DNA of 64,000 nt from Drosophila miranda (taxonomy: Eukaryota > Arthropoda > Insecta > Diptera > Drosophilidae). A program made the translations under genes and the position numbers. Positions 45,600 through 59,429 of this stretch are shown here, piece by piece. Positions within the stretch are counted from its first letter, which is position 1. The number at the start of each line of letters is the position of its first letter. The notes under the pieces were generated by a model that worked only from the letters and a program-made list of their open reading frames with translations, searched no databases and had not been told where the DNA came from. Location: assembly GCF_003369915.1 (NCBI RefSeq), contig NC_046675.1:20956001-21020000 (forward strand), written 5' to 3'.

Positions 45600-48500
45600 C
45601 CATGAATGGCGGGGGACAGGTAATTAAAAGATAAATATTATTTTATTAAAACTTATTCAATGCTTCTGAAAAAATACCCTACAAATTGAAAATCAAGATC
45701 TCACTATTACTCTAAAAGTTTAGGGAAATGGACAAAATGGAAAGGCTTAGGATCTTTAAGATGGGAATGAATGCAATTTGGAGACAGAAAGCAAGTCAAT
45801 TCGATTTGGGGAGAAAGAGTGTGTTTCAAAGGATATAATACATTTTGCAATGCATTTACTAAAGTTGCTACGTACATTTGATTGACTACATAGAGTGAAG
45901 TGCAGTACGCCAAGGGGTTTCAGCAATACCGTTTGACAGTGACCGAAATTCGTATCAAGACTTTAAAGTACTCAACTGCCGACCCATTCCCCAGCGGAAA
46001 TTGGAGTGCACGCAGTGGAGGTTGTGCCTGTCTATCAGTCTGTGTATCGGGCCACGTCCCACTTGTCTGTTTGTCAGTTTTCCTCTATTGCAATTCCCTC
46101 ATCCACGCTGCTTTGATGCGCCTTTTGCCCGCGTAATTGTGCGTAGCAACAAAACCAATAGGCAACACCCAAAACAACCACTAACGCAGTCCGTTGAAGC
46201 ACTTTCCCGCACATCGGGAAATTGCTTGTTTCCTCTGCAAAGAGTTGGACGGGAAATCGACATTCAAATTGCCATGGGATTTTTTCAACTGATTTGCCGG
46301 AACTTCGTGCTTTTAAACAGGGCAGCATTTTTTACGTAATCGGATATCCACACAATCAATACAATATCTCTTTTTGACTAAGTGGTATCACTTAACAATC
46401 AATTTACAAGATTCGTAAGCTCGAGAATTCACAGAAATCCTTGCTGATTCCAATTAGTTTATATACCTATAATTAGGTTCTGCAAACATGGTTTAATATT
46501 GTTAAAGTTTATTTTTATATTATTGTATAACCTACTTATTAAAGAGTAGTGTGCACTACATTTTAATGAACTTAAAATGGTTTGGCCAGGCAACAAGACT
46601 AATGAAATCAGTTCTAGTTAAAGGGTCACAGAACTGGACACTTCTCTTGTTTTCTGCTTTCAGTCGGCTGTTGCTGCATACACTGTGTAATGACTAATCG
46701 AATGTGTATTATTTTATATATCAAGACAAGATCAACATCATCATACATCATACAAAGAATCTAAATTTCTCGCTACCACCTTTATCTACCACGCTCACGC
46801 TCTTTTTATTTTCGGTCCATTTCGAAATTCCCCAATCCCAATCGTTTGGGCCATAAACTTCAACGCAGACTAAACCAATTTCAGAGTTTATATAATTGAA
46901 AGTTTCTAAACACATGGGGAAATAAAGATTATCAAGACAACATAGTGTATACAGAAAGATATGTCATAGACGATGAAAGATGAGTTTTTAATTATTTATC
47001 TATACGATTATAATCACAGTTACCAGATAGAACGATTTATCCCATACAATTATGGATTATGAATTATTGAAAGATATGGATAAAATTGATTCTTAAATTT
47101 ATTAAATCAGATTTTACTGTATTTTTTCAGTTAAATTCCTAACCTGCCTAACCTCTTAGAAGAGTTAAGCGAGGTATTAGGGGAAAAGGTACACACTTCG
47201 ATAAAAGATTGTTTTACCTGTCAGCAAACAATAATATCAACAGAAAAAAATCTGCATTTTCATCTTAAAATTAATTAAAGCCGAAGAACGTACAGTCAAC
47301 AAAGGCTTTTTCAGACTGACAGGCCCCAAATGAAGCCGAAACAAAGTTGGGGGTCCTGTCCGTGAGTTGTGGCAACCGTAAACCTGCTGCCGAAATCCCT
47401 AATTTAAAATACGGCAGATAAATATTTACTTTGGTCCCACAATGAAACAGCTGGTTCCGTAAGTTGGAAAATGTAACAAAAGGTACAGGAAAAAAGGTAT
47501 TCGTATTTGGATGTTAAAAATGGTTTTAGTGTAAGGTGAAGGTAAATTTGGGGATTTAATCAAGCTAAGTCTCTGCTGCATGCAAGTCGAAATACAATTT
47601 TCTTACAGCTCTCGTTTCATGAAATTGGTTTGTATAGAAAATAACTTTGTTGTGTGCAAAAAGCTACAATTAGATTGTTATTCGGCGAGGCATGCAGAAA
47701 CACTCTCCGCTTTACCGTTCTTGCTACCATGCCCCACCATCGATTACTTTCGCTTGGCGCATTGCATCCGCAACTTGATTACAAAAGTTTCGTTACTCTT
47801 TTTGTGGGAACTTAATTATCACACCACATCACGAATCCTCTTCTGCGATGGCTGCTCTTGTTGGGGATGCTATTTCCGTGCTAAATATTTTGACAAAGCA
47901 AGCAACTTTCTTCTTTTTGTTTTATATGACTTTCTCAAAGGATTTTCTTGTACAGCAAAATTATACATGTTACAGGGGCCTTCAATGGCAAATCCTTCAT
48001 ATGAGTTTTCTAAGGTTTCCACTTCTCACCGGCAGACTTTTTTTACTTTTTATAGCCAACTTAATAGCTCTAATACTGCATTTTTTATGGCATGTGCAGG
48101 TCGATACTGGTCGCAGGATGATTGAACCAAGTCTGCCAAGTCAGTGGGAAGCAGCAGATTGTAGATTAAAGCTTTCTGCTTAACATTCGATAAAATGTAG
48201 ACTGCTTTCTATATGTCTCGTTTTCACAATTCTCATATGAAGTTTTTTCACATCCTGCTGCACAGCTTAAAATAGTTATACAGTCACGTCAAAATTTTTC
48301 CCATCACAAAATTGATAGCCAAACTATTGGAAATTTCCCGCACCACATGGACCTATGGCACCTGCAATCAAATTCAGTTTTCATCCAGAATCGATTCTTA
48401 TTATTGGCCAAACATTTGGCAAAGCAATTAGCACGTAACTCGCAGTGAACCGAGGGTTTAATTGCATTGTTTTGTGGTTCCCGGTGAGAATTTAGAGCCT

Positions 48501-49600
48501 GAACAACACCAACATGTCGCGCTGCTGAAATATGACCACAGCCTCTGGCCCATTGCGGACACAGAACGTGGCCACTGAGGTCAATGTGGCAGTGGCTGAC
48601 ATCCGGGTGCGCACCAGCATATATATTTTACACCAAATATGCCAGGCCTATGCCCCACAAACAGATTGTTTAAACTTTCGCAGGTGGGTTGACTAAAGGC
48701 AGGCGTAACACTGAGCCCATTCAAAGATATGCTGTACTAAACTTTTGTAGAATTTCACCCGCCCCGGCAAACTTTTATTGTTTGAGTAAACAATCGCTAA
48801 GTTATTTTCATCCAAAGGTACTACGAAATTCTGATAACTTAAAAACCTAAAAGATAACGTAAAATGTTACAAAAGAAAAACAATCTGTTGAATTATTTCA
48901 TTCATCGGACTTTTCAGCGAGCAAAATTCCATTTAAGTCATTGAATAAGACTGGAGTAATTTGTTAAAGCATTTTTCTGCTGTTGAACAAAGTGTATTTC
49001 ACTTGCCTACGAGGAGAGCACTTTGGGAAAATTCAATTAAAATCCATATTTTATCCTGCCTTACCTCTCTTGCATATACATATGGTGTTCACCCCCTGAT
49101 ACTTAATATTTAATTAAAGTTATTGCTTGTACGCCACGTGGACTTGACCCCATACATAAAGACACATATATAAAGCTCTGTACGCTGCCCTGCCAGACAA
49201 AGTAGGTTAACTTTATGGCGGGGCTACGAACCTCTATAAAAGCGTTCGTTGCTAGGCCATGAGCCATGGAAAAGGGCAGTAACAGTAATTACCAAATAAA
49301 GGGTCAGACACGAAAATTCTCGAAAAAAAAACAATGAATACGTCTGGGATGCGTGGAATTATGTTGCGTGTGAAAATGAGTTCTAGTTACAGATAATTCG
49401 GTTTTTTAAACAAAGAAAGCGGATTAAATTAAATTTTTCTAATAATTCCGTAAGATATAATTTAATTTAAGTTCTGGAAATACAATCGATTCCAAAATTC
49501 AAGAGTTCTACGCAGCCTCAATGGCGCACATGGATAAATGTAATTTCATGATTTTTATTAATCAATTCTATTGAGCCCGTCGAGATAATACCAACGAAAA
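45600..49600. other. spacer between the two duplicated copies
   Basis: I find no match for this 4 kb in either copy within the window. It may be unique sequence or the end of a unit whose copy-B partner lies beyond 64 kb. A plus-strand open frame of 181 codons at 47,580-48,125 has no recognisable domain. No gene is called. Confidence 0.4.
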
Positions 49601-51520
49601 ATAAAATTTTCTCCTCTTGGATTTTGTGCTGCTGACGTATCGCTTGCGCTGGCATTCTGTCAAGGAGAGTAAGGACCTCATGGCGTATGTGTATTTATCT
49701 CCCTCTGCAGCCGCAATCGGAATTAACCACAGACCGTTATGACTGAAAATGTCGATTTCTTGACGGTTATTAATATGTAATTTCGATTAAAAGTAAAGCT
49801 GGAGATGATTTAATTGAATGGCGGGATTTCTTCATCTGATGCAGACACTTAACCTGCTCAAACAAAGACTTATACTCCCATTCTGATAATAAATTTTCCT
49901 TAAAGAATAGAGGTGGCAAATATGTAATTTTATCGTAAGAGTTCAATTCTCCATCAAGTCTGTTAGAAACCGTTTCTTCTCGAATTCGCTAATAAATCAA
50001 CAAGTAGTCAAGGAGCTGCCAAGCACATTGTCCTGTTATGTATGGTATCCAAGAAAACGCGAGACACGGTGGAAACGAAAGTAAATGCCGCCCATGTCTT
50101 CGACCAAATAAAGTCAACTTTTTGTTCATTTTGTTTGCCAGCTTTTCATATAGAGCATTTTGATCCCAGTCTGTGCTGCGCTCCATAAAGAGCTTATAAA
50201 AGACTGTGCCACCGCTTTTCATATCCCGCCAGGAGTCTTCCATTTTCCATTGTTAGCGGCCATCAATGTGTACTTGGAACAGCTTCTGCTGATGCTCCTT
50301 TACCAGTAGTTACTTAATTGTGAGGCTTCACCATAGCTTAAGGCAAGCAACAATCGAAAAGGAAAAGCAGGCAACCCTCCAACCTCGCGGGCAGTCCATT
50401 TTTCTATTATTTTTCACATCGTAACTTTTATGACAAAACCAAAGGGAGTGGTATTTTTATCTGTTCTGGCAAGCAATTAAATTTCTTCAATGCAGAAAAT
50501 TGTCGTTTTATTTAGTAATTCCCCTGCCAGCTCCCCATCCTTACTGGTGGATAATAACATTCGTGGGGCCTATCAATGTACTGAAAACTCTGCATTGACA
50601 AAGAAACCCGTCTAAGTGTTTTAATCTGCGTGAAAATAGACCAACATGGGAATCTTTGATAAGTAAACTTATGAAGGAAAATATAGCTACGGTACTAATG
50701 GGAGCTCAATCTTTTTTCCCAAGCTCAAAATGATTTATTACGAGTACTCGCCTGCTAGCAGCTTTGACAGTTATAAGCCAGTAGAATTTTCTTTTGATTA
50801 GGATAAATCAATCGATTTTATGGTATTATGTACTTTCTGCAGCTGCTGATGCGGAGGCTACTAAGCATGTTCGCTTTTCTATCACATGTGTATACATCCT
50901 GGTACTCGTATCTGCTTAAAAACCTCCAAAATATTTGATATATAAATGGAAATGCTTATAGAGCAAAATTAAACAAAATACATACGCATCTGTGTAAAAT
51001 TAGCTACTTAATTTGTATTCCCACTCCTCTGCAGATTCAATGACTACACATGGTATTTTGCAACACCTATAATTTGAATGTGAACTCTTTCCTCAAGGGA
51101 AACCAGAATTTCGCGCACGGTTCTTACCTAAATTTACATATAAATAAATACATATATCGACCACAAAAAGCGGTTTACGAATTAGATTTGATAAACTGCA
51201 GCACTGGAGAAATTTTGCGGAGATGGAAATTGGATTTTAAATTTGTATACTAGTCCCCAACCTACGCAAAAGAACAAAAGAAAAGTTTTTTGTTTTTCCG
51301 CTAAATGTTGGGATTACCTAAACACATTCTGCGTTCCTAACAAACTCCTCTCCTGGCCAGTAGATAAGTAAGTTGATAGCCGTTGAAAAGCTCCTTAGCT
51401 CTCTTCCAAGAAGTCTCCTTTTTTTGCTCCATTATTGAGGCTCTCATAATAGGTAGTGTGATTAAATCTCGCAAGTCTCTACAGCCATTGACATCAATTT
51501 GATATGTATTGTTGGGACTT

Positions 51521-51613
51521 AGACTCCTTTATGCATTGTATGGATGCTCCTCTATTCATTGGACTCCTTTAGACTCCTTTATGCATTGTATGGATGCTCT
51601 TCTATTCATTGGA
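51521..51613. repeat. 50-bp tandem duplication, 1.86 copies
   Basis: The unit starts AGACTCCTTTATGCATTGTA at 51,521 and again at 51,571. There is one mismatch (C at 51,550, T at 51,600). This is a recent local duplication in copy B only. Confidence 0.9.
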
Positions 51614-53099
51614 TTAACACACCATGTTCATTCATTGGCTCGGGAAAAAGAGGAAAAAATATTCTCCAAGAAGCGCATGAACAGAAAAAAGATATAGAAT
51701 CTGTTGCCTTTAGAACTAAAACCACTTCAAGCAATCATAACTGTTCATTTATCTTGCTACGAGTATATTCCTAACTTTATCTTCACGTCTAGTGGATTTT
51801 CTCTAGTGCATATCTATTAATTTTCACTAGTCAGGGGGAAAGGCTTGCAAACAATTTTTCTTAGTTTTTCCTCTTTGCAAAATGCACTTAAGTATGCAAC
51901 CGGCAACTAAAAAGTTATAAACTCTCCAGCAATGTTGAAATGCCTTCAACACGGCCATGCCACTTTCAGCTGGAGTAGATGCAGTCAATGCCCACAGCCA
52001 AAAATTTCCTTTTTCATTTTCAAAAGTGGCTCTTTCCATACTTTTTTACTTCAGCAGTAATACAATTCAATACAATATTAACTAGTGAAATGCATTTTAC
52101 ATGAACAACCACAACAGTGAAACAGCCATATAAGGAATAATAATGACACGGAAGAAAACACTGAGTGATTAGCAAATAGAAAATATACAGAATGGTGTGA
52201 AAGTACAGTACTAGAGGAAGGGAACACGCGATCAAGAGGGCATGCAATTTTAGAGCCGGACACGCAAGGAAGAAGATTCATGGCATCAGGAAAAGACACG
52301 CGACTCTTTAAGAAATTGTACAGAGTCTATTATTATTAGTGATGATCTAATGACATGCTTCACATATTTTATTTCCATTGAATGTTTTCTTTCTACCAAA
52401 ACTTCAAGTATCTTATTTACAACAAATTTTGCAGAATAAAAAGTATGCATGTATCTTTTGAAAGCAACAAATCGTCATGTCTCATTTCTTCTTTAGCTTA
52501 TTGATGAGAGCTCATTTCCTTTTGGCCAAAAACAAGCCAAAGCGAAAACGGCTATGATGCTAATGTGATGAAAAAGAAAAAGTGAGGACTGCACAAATAG
52601 AAGAAAGCCTGACTCTGGGTCTTCATTTATTTTTAGTTCTGTTATATAAGTGTTTGTTTAAAATCAAGTTTTCTGACCTCTTATTCTTTTTACATTTACA
52701 CAAATGCAGGCAAGAAAGAAGAACAACCAAACAAAAGTCTTTTTTTGGATATCCCACCAATATAAAACGTAGCCAAAACTGTATCTATTTTAATCTAGAT
52801 ATGTTGAAATCCGCCTCCAGGGCATTCTGTAGACAAGGAATCTTGTGGCAGAAAGTCTGCGGCCACGCTAAGAGAGAACTTCCGTTCACTCTTCTTTTTT
52901 CCTGGTTCCTGGTAGTCGACAAAGTTTGATTAAAAAGCCGTCAACAGGGCAACACAAGTTGCAGCGGAACAGATTGGAAAATGTGATGGCAGTCAGGAAA
53001 TTGGGTTTATTTCGATCACGTACATAACTGCCTCAAAGGAATTTTCCATTAAAGCGAAGCTTTTGATGCCAACGTAGTGCAACGGGTGCAGGCTGCATT

Positions 53100-53600
53100 A
53101 CAAAATATAAAAAAATACATTTTCTCTAAGTATTTTGTTGTTTTTATTTTGTTCATCCAAGCACTTCAAGGGAAAAGCATCCATAAAACATGCATTCCTA
53201 GCAATATGCAATAGTTTTTGCTTCCTCAATAAACACTGTGGCTAGAATGTAGTGCGTTGGGTTCTTAATTGAATTCAATTAAAATTAAAATCGGATACCT
53301 TAAATAAATTATTCTATTCGTACATACATATATGAATATAATTTAACTTAACTTAATTTCTACTCTCATATAAGAAACTATAATGGGTTACACCATTTAT
53401 CTTTCCCGGTCCTACAAAAAAGGGGGATGGAACGATTGTAACGAATAGGTAAATATTTGTCCAACTTAATGAAAAAAGTCCTAGCGAACCTTTTGTTTCA
53501 TCTTCTCGTGCTATAAGTTTTGCCTACGTCAAATAAGGGACACTCTACCCTATACTCATTCAGTACGGGGTATAATAAAGCAAGAAAGGTGGTGGTAGTA
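53100..53600. mobile_element. possible degraded transposon remnant in copy B
   Basis: This part of copy B lies between anchors 52.95 and 53.70 kb, is longer than the matching interval in copy A expects, and ends with TACGGGGTATAATAAAGC, a phrase reminiscent of dispersed fly repeats. No terminal repeats or transposase were identified, so the call is weak. Confidence 0.25.
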
Positions 53601-56391
53601 TTGTTCCGCCAAAAACGTCTATATAACATATATCTGATGATAAACAAAACTCATCATTCTAACGGAAGACATTTACACAATACAAATTTGTAAGAAAATT
53701 TGACGACTTCCTCTTTCCGCTGACGTTTCCTTCAGAACTTTCCTCTGACTCTGGCCTTTCATCTGCCGCTGAAATTTCGGCAAGATAGTCTAATACTTCA
53801 TCAACCCTTTTCAGATCTCGTAGGTCGATAAGACTCCTCAATTGAAGGCCAAACATTCCCAAAATCACAAACCGCTAAGAGGAAGGAAATTTCTTAAATC
53901 AAGCAGTCCTTGACCTGTCAGCTTATTATTGTAGACAAAAAGAATGATGAATGTGTCTTCATATAATCCATTCATAACCTTATTAATGTTGGCAATTGAA
54001 AACATCTTCGTTGCTTCTCCCTGAAAATACTAAAGGAAATGGCAGAGCATGGAAAGTGACAGAATTGTTAATTCGCTTAGTGAGAACTGACCTTAAAGAA
54101 CTAAGATTAAAAGCAGCTAAAAGCACCTAAGGTAAAGTTTTAGGGCTATTTTTGTTGTGTCAAGAAATTTGCAAAGATACAATGTAGGTCGTGTGGAAAA
54201 GCAAAAAGTGCTGACTTGATCCAGCAGACATAAAATAAGTTCCAGAGCTGACCGTAAAGCATTTTTATATTAGCAGAAAGGCTGGTGAAAAACAAAAGGC
54301 AAATAAAACGAAACTGGGCTGGAGAAAATATGCACACAATAAAACACTAGATACACAACAAAGTTTGAAATTGTAATACAAAATTTCAGACAAAGAAGCT
54401 GGTTGGAGAAAATTTACGAGGTTAAAAGTCTAAAAATTCAACAAAACCCAGCCCAGAAATGAAAATGTGAAAGCTATCTCAGAACAGAGCAAACAGAAAC
54501 ATACTGAAACAAGCAACAGCTGCAAAATGGAAAACTAACCAATGAGGAGACCTCATAGAATATCCGGCAAAATTCATTGGCAGGCACTTTACTCAGTGGG
54601 TGACGTATGGTTTTAATGAATGATTTTCTAGTATCGGGACTAATGAGCTGACCAGCCAAGGACCTTCGCTGCAATATCTTTGATGTGTTCGGCCGAAATT
54701 AACTCGTTAGAAAATGTCTGTCAGTTGACTTTAAATTGAGCTTCAAGGCAGTATTCATATCTGATTTTGATTCATTTGTATGTCTTGTGTTTAAGCCTGA
54801 GCATGAGCATAGACAATGATTAAATAAAGGGCCAACAAGATTATACAATACCCAATAGAAAGGTTCATTCGTCCTCATTTGGAACTCACTTGTTGTATCT
54901 GATTGGGTGAGAATCGATATCATTCAGTGGAAAGTGGGTCAGCGATGAGCAAACAGAAGGAAAGCTCAGACAGTCAGATGCCAGCTCATGCCACTTTCTC
55001 CTTACACTCAATTACCTCTATCCGTTCCGTTCTTCCGGAACAGAAGCCATTGGCCAATTCGGTTCTTAGGTTTGGTGAGGCTAGAAAAAAGGGTGCGGAG
55101 TAGCTGGCTGCTAACTAGTCTAGTCTCTCCCCCATTGTGGTCCCTGGCACGCACAATTACGCGGCCAAGGAGCGCATCAGGCAGAGGGACAGCGGCAGGG
55201 AATGAGGATTGCCAGACCAGCAAACATGAATGCGTGTACGTAGTTCCCACGTTTCACTCGTCTTTTCTTGGCCACTGAGCAGTAAACAGGCGGTTAAACG
55301 GAAGTGCGGAGGATAGTAGGATCCAGAGCAGAGTACTTTGTGGCACATGATAGGCTTTGAACCGGCTGTCATGTTAAACGCCCTCGAAATTGTATACATT
55401 TCGCGTGACATCAGAACATACGAGTTTACCCCGAAAACGATGACCTTTTCTCGTTTGAAGCACCATCATTCAGCCTTTGAGTAAAAAAAAAAAACAATCT
55501 TAAGTAAACAAACAATTTTTCACGTAATTTATTTGCCAAATCATAGTGCTCTTTCACTTCTGCTGTTTCTATTTATTCTTCAACTTCTGCTTAGAACTCT
55601 TCTTCTATGAGGACAGATGGGTGAAGGTAAACACAATCCCATCATCAACATTATAGCACCACCGGAAAAAAGATTAGTTAATGTAAGGATGAGGTCACAA
55701 GGTAATTGTTTGACTGCAATGCCAATAACATAATTAGTTAGTGTAGAGAACCCTCTCAAAGATCACATTTTAGTGTGGAAATGTCGGAGTGGTATGACAA
55801 ACAATTTCTCTATGAAGTAGTGCCATATTTCATTTTGTTGCTCCATCTTCCATGTGGACCATGTCAAGTGCATCATTAATAATGGCAATGTGCCAGATAG
55901 TTTCCACCCCGCCAGATACAGTCCAGCAGCTGCCATTCCCCTGCCAGATGTTCGCTCATATATTACAAGATGTGCCTAAGGAGGGGTCAAGGATCCAAGA
56001 TTGAGTAATGGCTCACACATACAGCACGATAGTTACAGACAATGAACTCGGAAGGAAAGAATGGGAGTGGACATCGTGTACTAGTAGTGGGTCTGTTTTG
56101 GTTTCCATTATTTGTACAAGTGTTGAAGCTTAGACGTGGTTGGCATCGAAAAATATACAATAAGAATAAAGCAATTCTTACTTTAAATTTGTTCAGTTTT
56201 TCAGCCACTTTTAAGGTAAGCTTTAAATATAAAATTTAGCACCGATCACACAATAATATCTACATGAAGGTGTGCATCTTGATTCGCTTAGGTTGGTTCT
56301 ACTCCAAGCATAAGCGTATACAAATAGTTGGAGGCTGCTTCGTGGCCCGACCAATTTTAATACATATTTAAAATATCATACCTGAAAACTG

Positions 56392-56404
56392 GAGAGAGAG
56401 AGAG
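56392..56404. repeat. (GA)n microsatellite
   Basis: A short GA run in copy B with no equivalent seen in copy A. Confidence 0.8.
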
Positions 56405-57855
56405 CATGCAAGCATGACTCACTGAATAATTCATAGTTGAAGGAATATTATGGCCTGCGGAGGAATATACAAGCATTTTCATCAAATGCAAATTTCACGT
56501 TTGTTGCGCATACGCCGAGTGTCCCTCACAACGACAATACAAGCCGACGCCACGGTCTCATGCATGGCTAATGTGGACTACAAAGAATGAGAAAGTCGAA
56601 ATTCTAGTTTATTTTCTGTACTTATAGATGAAGATACACTCTATACCAAAGATTATAACAAAAAAAAAAAAGCTAGACCCAGTGTATATTGCCGTTGGGA
56701 TGATGCCTAAACTTCATTATAAAATTTGAGTTGGATCAAGAAATCTTCACCAGATTCAGCCTAAGTGCACACCTTTTAACCCTCATAATGAACTGCAAAA
56801 AAGGTAGAAAACTATTTGTAGCACAAACTGCAATAAAAAAAGTGGGAAATAAGAAATTCTCTGTTCTCTTTCATTTACTTTTTTTATACCATTCTCTGTT
56901 ATTCCTTCTTTGATTGAAATCGATACACGTAAAAGATCATTATAACAATTGAATTTGATGCGTTGAAGTCCTGAAGTCAAGCACTCAGCATGTAAGCGCC
57001 TTATTTTTACAGTAACGGACGCTGGGGAACCAGAATTGAAAATGGCAAAATTGTGTATTTGCTTTTGTTGTTTTTCATGCAGTGATTCTCAGTTCTCAGC
57101 ATGTTGGACAGAAAAACCCATAAAGAAGTCTAAATAACTATATAATCTTGTCAGAAACGATGGATCCAATGAACAACAAAAGATTCTTGCATTCCTTTGT
57201 GTCCCGTGACAAGGGTGTCAAGGGATCGTGAGGTATCTTTCTGTCAGACTCTTCCTTCTGTATCCTTAAGCAAGAAACATCATCATTATGAAGCACATTT
57301 GAGCAGGCAGCATGGAATTGCAACTGTCGTGACAGTCTGACGTTGTTCCTAGCCACACCCTTGTTTAGTTATGTTGTCGCTTTTTATGATGATGACAGCC
57401 AAAGGTAGTTCTTTGTTGCAGAGGATGTTGGTGAGATTGTCACCTGCATCTATTCGAGATTTTAAGCGCACTCAACTATCTGTGGGAATGTCGCAAATGA
57501 CAGATGCTGGGGTCTGTGAAGTGAACTGAAGCCAAAGATAGTGTCATGGGCCATTTGGAAGACAGTTAAATATACCCCACAAAAGAATATGCGTTGATAT
57601 TAATTCGTTATAGAAAATCTGCTTTTTTATCCTACTGGGCAGTTTTAGAAAATGTCAATATATACATATATCATGTAAACATTAACAGAAGAAAATTAAA
57701 TCTTAAGTAAATTGTAATTGTAAATAAAAACAAGAGCAAACAAAAAAGTTCTTGTTCAGAAAACAAAAATGAAAATGGCCAGCAAAATCGTTGTTTTGGA
57801 AAGCAGAGGCATGTCATGCGACTATCAAAACCCACAAAATGTTCAAAATGTTGTC

Positions 57856-58120
57856 TGGCTGTCATTCCAGTTGAACATTTCAGAAAATTGCCTTTTTCTG
57901 ACAGCCAAATATGTGTGTAATTATTCCTGTCGACTGTCGAAATGAATGGGGCGGGACCTTGGTCAGTCTTGGTCGGCAAAGTGCCCCCAAAAACTATTAT
58001 GATGGTGGATAAGGCTCCCACTTGAATACTTGCGGGTCACGCGTGTGTACTAAAAGTGAACTTAGAGTTCACATTGCTACGTGATTGGTGGTAATTTTCA
58101 TGCACATTGCGTATACGTAT
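57856..58120. promoter_or_regulatory. conserved module B1
   Basis: This is the partner of 38,382-38,650: TGGCTGTCA at 57,856-57,864, TGACAGCCA at 57,899-57,907, the 91-bp block 57,899-57,989, the GGGTCACGCGTGTGTACTAA block from 58,034, and a variant palindrome element at 58,103-58,120 (CACATTGCGTATACGTAT). The spacing between parts is close to that in copy A. Confidence 0.5.
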
Positions 58121-58936
58121 AGTGACGGCGGACCAAACTAAATGTCCTGTTGCACTGCTGCGAATGCTTGGGTTCTTTTAGTCCTCCATTTAGATTCCAT
58201 ATCAGTTTCTTTTTGTTGGTTTTCTGCTTCCAACTCCTTTCCGCTCCCCACATCATCTGCCTTTAACATATTATTATGGTAGGGCTTGCCAGGTTACAAG
58301 TTCTTTTGTTTTGTTTTTTTTGCGATATTTTTGTATGTCTTTATTACCCTTTTATTGTTATATTTGCTGCTTTCGTTCGCTTTCTTGTATATTTGACACA
58401 ATTAACACTGCGAAAGGTATCCAAATTCGCAGTTGAAAGGCCAGATCATTTTGGCAAGAATTTTCCCAGAATGCAATCCTACTGTTACTTTTTCATTAGG
58501 TTGGGTAACTAGTAAAAATTACGACGTAATTAAATATTCTTATATACTTTCTAGATCTACATCTCCTTCATTAATTTGTATGTTTCGTTATCCTATTCTC
58601 GCCGTCTCTAAAGTCCACTGGCTGGTACGTGAATATACTCACTTTAATCGTTCGTTTATTCCAATTAAGTCCCAAAGTTGACTAGAATCCTTTCATCTCT
58701 GTGGCAGCTCCGATCATTATGATAATTGTAACTTTACACACTGTTTTCTTAATCCTGATTAAGATTTTTATAGGCACTAATTTACTTATTTAATTAATTT
58801 AATTAAGTTAATAGATGTATACAAAAGGGGTGGATTTTTATTTATAGGCGCCACTGGTTTCGTTTCGATTTGTGATTTTATCTAAATATTTCTCTGCTAG
58901 GTTATTACTAGAATATTAACTGTTATGTTATAATAG

Positions 58937-58965
58937 TATAGCACACGCGAGTAATTGTGGGTGAA
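58937..58965. promoter_or_regulatory. 29-bp block identical in both copies (B)
   Basis: Identical to 39,554-39,582. It lies at the same relative place, between the B1 module and the 59.3-kb module. Confidence 0.45.
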
Positions 58966-59272
58966 CAGTAAAAACTCGGTATGGGTGTGAATGAATCGGT
59001 TATATCTGAATAAATGACTGTGTATGAGTGTGTTAATTAAAATTTATATAAAATATAAAAGATAAAGCAATTTAGCTCTGGACACCAACATATGGAATAC
59101 AGTTTATCTATTAAGTCTCCGCTCATTTACTTTCGCTTTCCTGGATATTTCTATTTTTGTTTATTCTGAGTTTTATTTTTTGTTTCACAGACACATGTCG
59201 TTCTACGAAGTACCTTTCGTAGTCCATCCACGTGGCGTAATGTTTTCTCCCGAAACGTGCCTATCCGTTGCT

Positions 59273-59429
59273 TTGCTCATGAAAGCCGCATAATGACTGA
59301 AGTCTCATCGGTATGCCGACTGAGAATTGCTGGCATCGCTGAGGCAGAGACTGTTGCAGAGGCACGCAGTCGGAGTCTGCGCAGGAAAAGCCGTGATAAT
59401 GAAAACAAATTTAGCACGCCAATGGTGCC
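59273..59429. promoter_or_regulatory. most conserved module of copy B
   Basis: The partner of 39,948-40,115. It has 39 identical bases at 59,273-59,311, then a diverged middle with an 11-bp length difference, then 56 of 58 bases at 59,372-59,429. Confidence 0.5.

Larger units (their letters stand above)
24800..45600. repeat. copy A of a large tandem segmental duplication (non-coding)
   Basis: This 20.8-kb stretch is collinear with 49.6-63.7 kb. Anchors seen by eye (A to B): 24.96 to 49.73 kb, 25.60 to 50.32, 25.98 to 50.59, 29.31 to 51.85, 31.55 to 52.85, 32.80 to 53.72, 34.18 to 54.73, 35.41 to 55.87, 37.72 to 57.28, 38.43 to 57.90, 39.55 to 58.94, 39.95 to 59.27, 43.40 to 60.08, 44.72 to 62.62 and 45.36 to 63.45. 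Between anchors the copies are heavily diverged with many indels, so the event is old. I see no protein-coding gene: open frames are short and none is preserved between copies. It is either duplicated regulatory DNA or part of a very large intron. Confidence 0.8.

Noticed and set aside
47580..48125. 181-codon plus-strand ORF
   Set aside because: Phe/Cys/Leu-rich chance frame without a domain; a second overlapping frame of similar quality exists.
53659..53868. Minus-strand ORF with acidic C-terminal half that looks protein-like
   Set aside because: The matching DNA in copy A (about 32.78-32.90 kb) does not keep the frame, so the open frame is probably accidental.
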